Shown here one piece after another: positions 62,221 through 64,000 of a stretch of DNA of 64,000 nucleotides. Source of the DNA: Streptomyces sp. S.PNR 29 (lineage in GTDB: Bacteria > Actinomycetota > Actinomycetes > Streptomycetales > Streptomycetaceae); the NCBI RefSeq assembly GCF_030386795.1, contig NZ_JANUQM010000018.1:62001-126000 (forward strand). The letters are read 5' to 3'. Numbering within the stretch: position 1 is the stretch's first letter; the number at the start of each line of letters is the position of its first letter. The position numbers and the translations under genes were made by a program. The notes beneath the pieces are model-generated. The model saw only the letters and a program-made list of their open reading frames with translations. It was not told the DNA's origin and did no database searches.

Positions 62221-63393
62221 ATGGTGGAGTTCACGGGTTGGTCCGCGCCGACCAGCAGACACATGGCACTCGCGGTGCTGTTCCCGCCCGACCGCCCGCT
62301 GCGGCTGGCCTCGGGCGAGCGGCTCGGACCGGTGCAGGTGGCGTACGAGACGTACGGGCGGCTGAACGGCGCCGGGGACAACGCGGTGTTCCTCTGCCAC
62401 GCCCTGACCGGTGACTCCCACCCGGCACGGCACCGCGCCGACGACACGCCGGGCTGGTGGGAGACGATGGTGGGCCCCGGCAGACCGGTGGACACCGACC
62501 GCTACTTCGTGATCTGCGCGAACGTCCTCGGCGGCTGCGCGGGCACCACCGGCCCGTGGACGGCCGGGGCCGACGGGCACCCGCACGGATGGGGGTTCCC
62601 GGACATCACCGTGGCCGACATGGTCACGGTCCACCGCGAACTCGTGTCCGCTCTGGGCGTCCGCCGGCTGCGCGCGGTCGTCGGCGGATCGCTGGGCGGC
62701 ATGCAGGCCCTGGAGTGGCTGCTGCGGCACCCGGACGACGCGGACGGATTCGCGATCATCGCGGGCACCGGCCGCCAGAGCGCCGACAACCTCGCGTGGA
62801 ACGCGGTCGCGCGCTACGCCATCCGCAACAGCGCCGCCCTCTCACCGGGACCTGCGGCGGAGGCGGACTCCGGCGCCGGGCTCGGTACGGCGCGGATGAT
62901 CGCACACCTCACCTACCTCTCCGAGCAGTCGTTGCACCGCAAGTTCGGCCGCGCGCCGCGCCGGGAGGGGACCCGCACCCACGCCTCGACGACGGTGCAG
63001 GGCGACTTCGCCGTCGAGAGCTATCTGGAGCACCAGGCGGACAAGTTCCTGCGCCGCTTCGACCCGCGGAGCTATCTGCACCTGCTGGGCGCCATGGACC
63101 GCTTCGACGCCTTCGCCGTGCCCGACCGGCTGCGCCAGGCCGCCGTCCTGCCCGAGGTGCTGCTCTACAGCTTCGCCCACGACCGGCTCTTCGGCCCCGA
63201 GCACAGCGCGCGCATCCAGACCGAGCTCGCGGCCCGAGGGCTGGCCGCCCGGCACGAGCAGGACCGGACCACCGACATCGGCCACGACGCCTTCCTGCTG
63301 GAGGTCCCCGGCTTCCTCGACGTCGCGGACCGCTTCCTGCAAGGCCTCGACACATGTCCACGCGCGCTGTGCGACGACCTCGTGTCCAGGTGA
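62221..63393 (+). CDS. metX: Homoserine O-acetyltransferase
   Basis: A 390-aa alpha/beta-hydrolase-fold acyltransferase. Nucleophile Ser in VGGSLGGMQALEW; NVLGGCAGTTGP and WGFPDITVADMV are MetX blocks; later Asp (SFAHDRLFGPEHS) and His (DIGHDAFLLE) complete the triad. It makes the O-acyl-homoserine used by the upstream sulfhydrylase. ATG 62221 is only 2 nt from GGGGGAG, so GTG 62224 may be the true start. 32 bp after the sulfhydrylase stop, so same operon. Confidence 0.94.
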   Translation: MVEFTGWSAPTSRHMALAVLFPPDRPLRLASGERLGPVQVAYETYGRLNGAGDNAVFLCHALTGDSHPARHRADDTPGWWETMVGPGRPVDTDRYFVICANVLGGCAGTTGPWTAGADGHPHGWGFPDITVADMVTVHRELVSALGVRRLRAVVGGSLGGMQALEWLLRHPDDADGFAIIAGTGRQSADNLAWNAVARYAIRNSAALSPGPAAEADSGAGLGTARMIAHLTYLSEQSLHRKFGRAPRREGTRTHASTTVQGDFAVESYLEHQADKFLRRFDPRSYLHLLGAMDRFDAFAVPDRLRQAAVLPEVLLYSFAHDRLFGPEHSARIQTELAARGLAARHEQDRTTDIGHDAFLLEVPGFLDVADRFLQGLDTCPRALCDDLVSR

Positions 63394-63448
63394 CCGACGA
63401 CCACCCCCCCACAGACCCACCCGATCGACACCTGGGAGAGATGACGAG

Positions 63449-64000
63449 ATGAGTTCGAGCCACCGCATCGGCGTGGCACAGGGAACCGCGCTGTACGTGG
63501 GCGCGGTTCTCGGCGGCGGTGTTCTCGCCCTGCCCGCACTGACGGCACGTGAAGCAGGTCCGGCCTCCCTGGTGGCCTGGGCCCTGATGGTCGCCTTCTG
63601 CATCCCGATCGCGGGCTCCTTCGCGGTGCTGGGCATGCGGTACCCCGACGGCGGCGGCGTCGCCACCTTCGCCGCCAAGGCGTTCGGCCCCCGCACCTCC
63701 GCCCCCGTGGGCTGGCTGTTCTACTTCGCCGTCCCCGTGGGCACCGCGAGCGCCGCGATCGTCGGCGGGTCCTACGTGGCCGACGCGCTGGGCGGCGGCT
63801 ACCTCATGTCCCTCGCCGTCGCGGCGGCCCTGCTCTTCGCCGCGTACGTCAGCAACTGGATGGGCCTGAGGCTGTCCGGCGGGCTGCAGCTGCTGCTCGT
63901 CGGGATGCTCGCCGCGCTGATGGCCGTCGCCATCATGGTCGCGGCGCCGGACTCGCGCGCGGAGAACTTCACGCCGTTCGCGCCCCACGGCTGGATGGCC
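63449..64000 (+). CDS. YjeH-like amino acid exporter (APC family), 3' end outside window
   Basis: The first 184 codons of an APC-superfamily permease. GTALYVGAVLGGGVLALPAL is the unwound first helix; MRYPDGGGVATFAAKAFG and PVGWLFYFAVPVGTASA match E. coli YjeH, an exporter of methionine and branched-chain amino acids. It begins 55 bp after metX in the same direction. Export of methionine or homocysteine excess is inferred. The frame is open to the window edge. Confidence 0.83.
   Translation, partial: MSSSHRIGVAQGTALYVGAVLGGGVLALPALTAREAGPASLVAWALMVAFCIPIAGSFAVLGMRYPDGGGVATFAAKAFGPRTSAPVGWLFYFAVPVGTASAAIVGGSYVADALGGGYLMSLAVAAALLFAAYVSNWMGLRLSGGLQLLLVGMLAALMAVAIMVAAPDSRAENFTPFAPHGWMA

Overview
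The window is about 72% G+C by eye, with GTG starts, purine-rich ribosome binding sites, twin-arginine (Tat) lipoprotein and LAXTG surface proteins, a consensus Streptomyces parS site and a two-repeat PHO box. All of this points to a Streptomyces chromosome. The series aspS, metG, phoX-type phosphatase, second thrS recalls (from memory, not checked) the oriC-proximal core of S. coelicolor. No rRNA, tRNA, CRISPR array, insertion sequence or prophage was seen; accessory character is limited to a few decayed genes and one conflict-type operon.

Layout, 0-25 kb: a DHA2 drug exporter with operator-like repeats; pirin; an anchored hypothetical protein; an AI-2E-type permease converging on a PAS-GAF-SpoIIE phosphatase; parS then aspS; a Tat-exported intradiol dioxygenase; a frameshifted MFS pseudogene; a nucleotidyltransferase; a truncated pectate lyase abutting an Rpn/PD-(D/E)XK gene with a coding 24-bp tandem repeat; an FG-GAP surface protein with a PH-domain protein; metG; a TerF-like VWA protein; a PHO-boxed PhoX phosphatase; an EEP hydrolase and two small membrane proteins.

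Layout, 25-32.8 kb: the most unusual locus. Four tightly spaced genes encode a caspase-fold protein that has lost both catalytic residues, an EACC1-like adaptor, a predicted single-pass membrane protein (caspase inside, solute-binding-like plus VWA domains outside), and an orphan solute-binding lipoprotein. This reads as an envelope-sensing receptor linked to a caspase effector. Next to it an XRE-TPR regulator is divergent from a tiny secreted peptide gene, resembling an RRNPP-type pheromone pair.

Layout, 32.8-46 kb: a YcgR/YcgQ-like permease pair; a GAF-ANTAR regulator behind a SigB-type promoter; a short threonyl-tRNA synthetase preceded by a Thr-codon leader peptide and terminator (attenuator); a nucleoside hydrolase; a Ni/Co permease under a cobalamin riboswitch; an FGE-like protein; an AraC regulator; a LAETG surface protein; and a GH13 glucosidase.

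Layout, 46-64 kb: a heat-shock operon (J-like protein, DnaK, GrpE) under a HAIR-like element; secreted proteins and lipoproteins; a decayed secreted-protein gene; a beta-helix protein; a lysyl-oxidase-like protein with a His-rich linker; a LuxR regulator with a degenerate receiver; a ketoglutarate-semialdehyde-type dehydrogenase divergent from a Tat flavin amine oxidase; and, running off the end, a direct-sulfhydrylation methionine operon (O-acetylhomoserine sulfhydrylase, MetX) with a YjeH-like amino-acid exporter.
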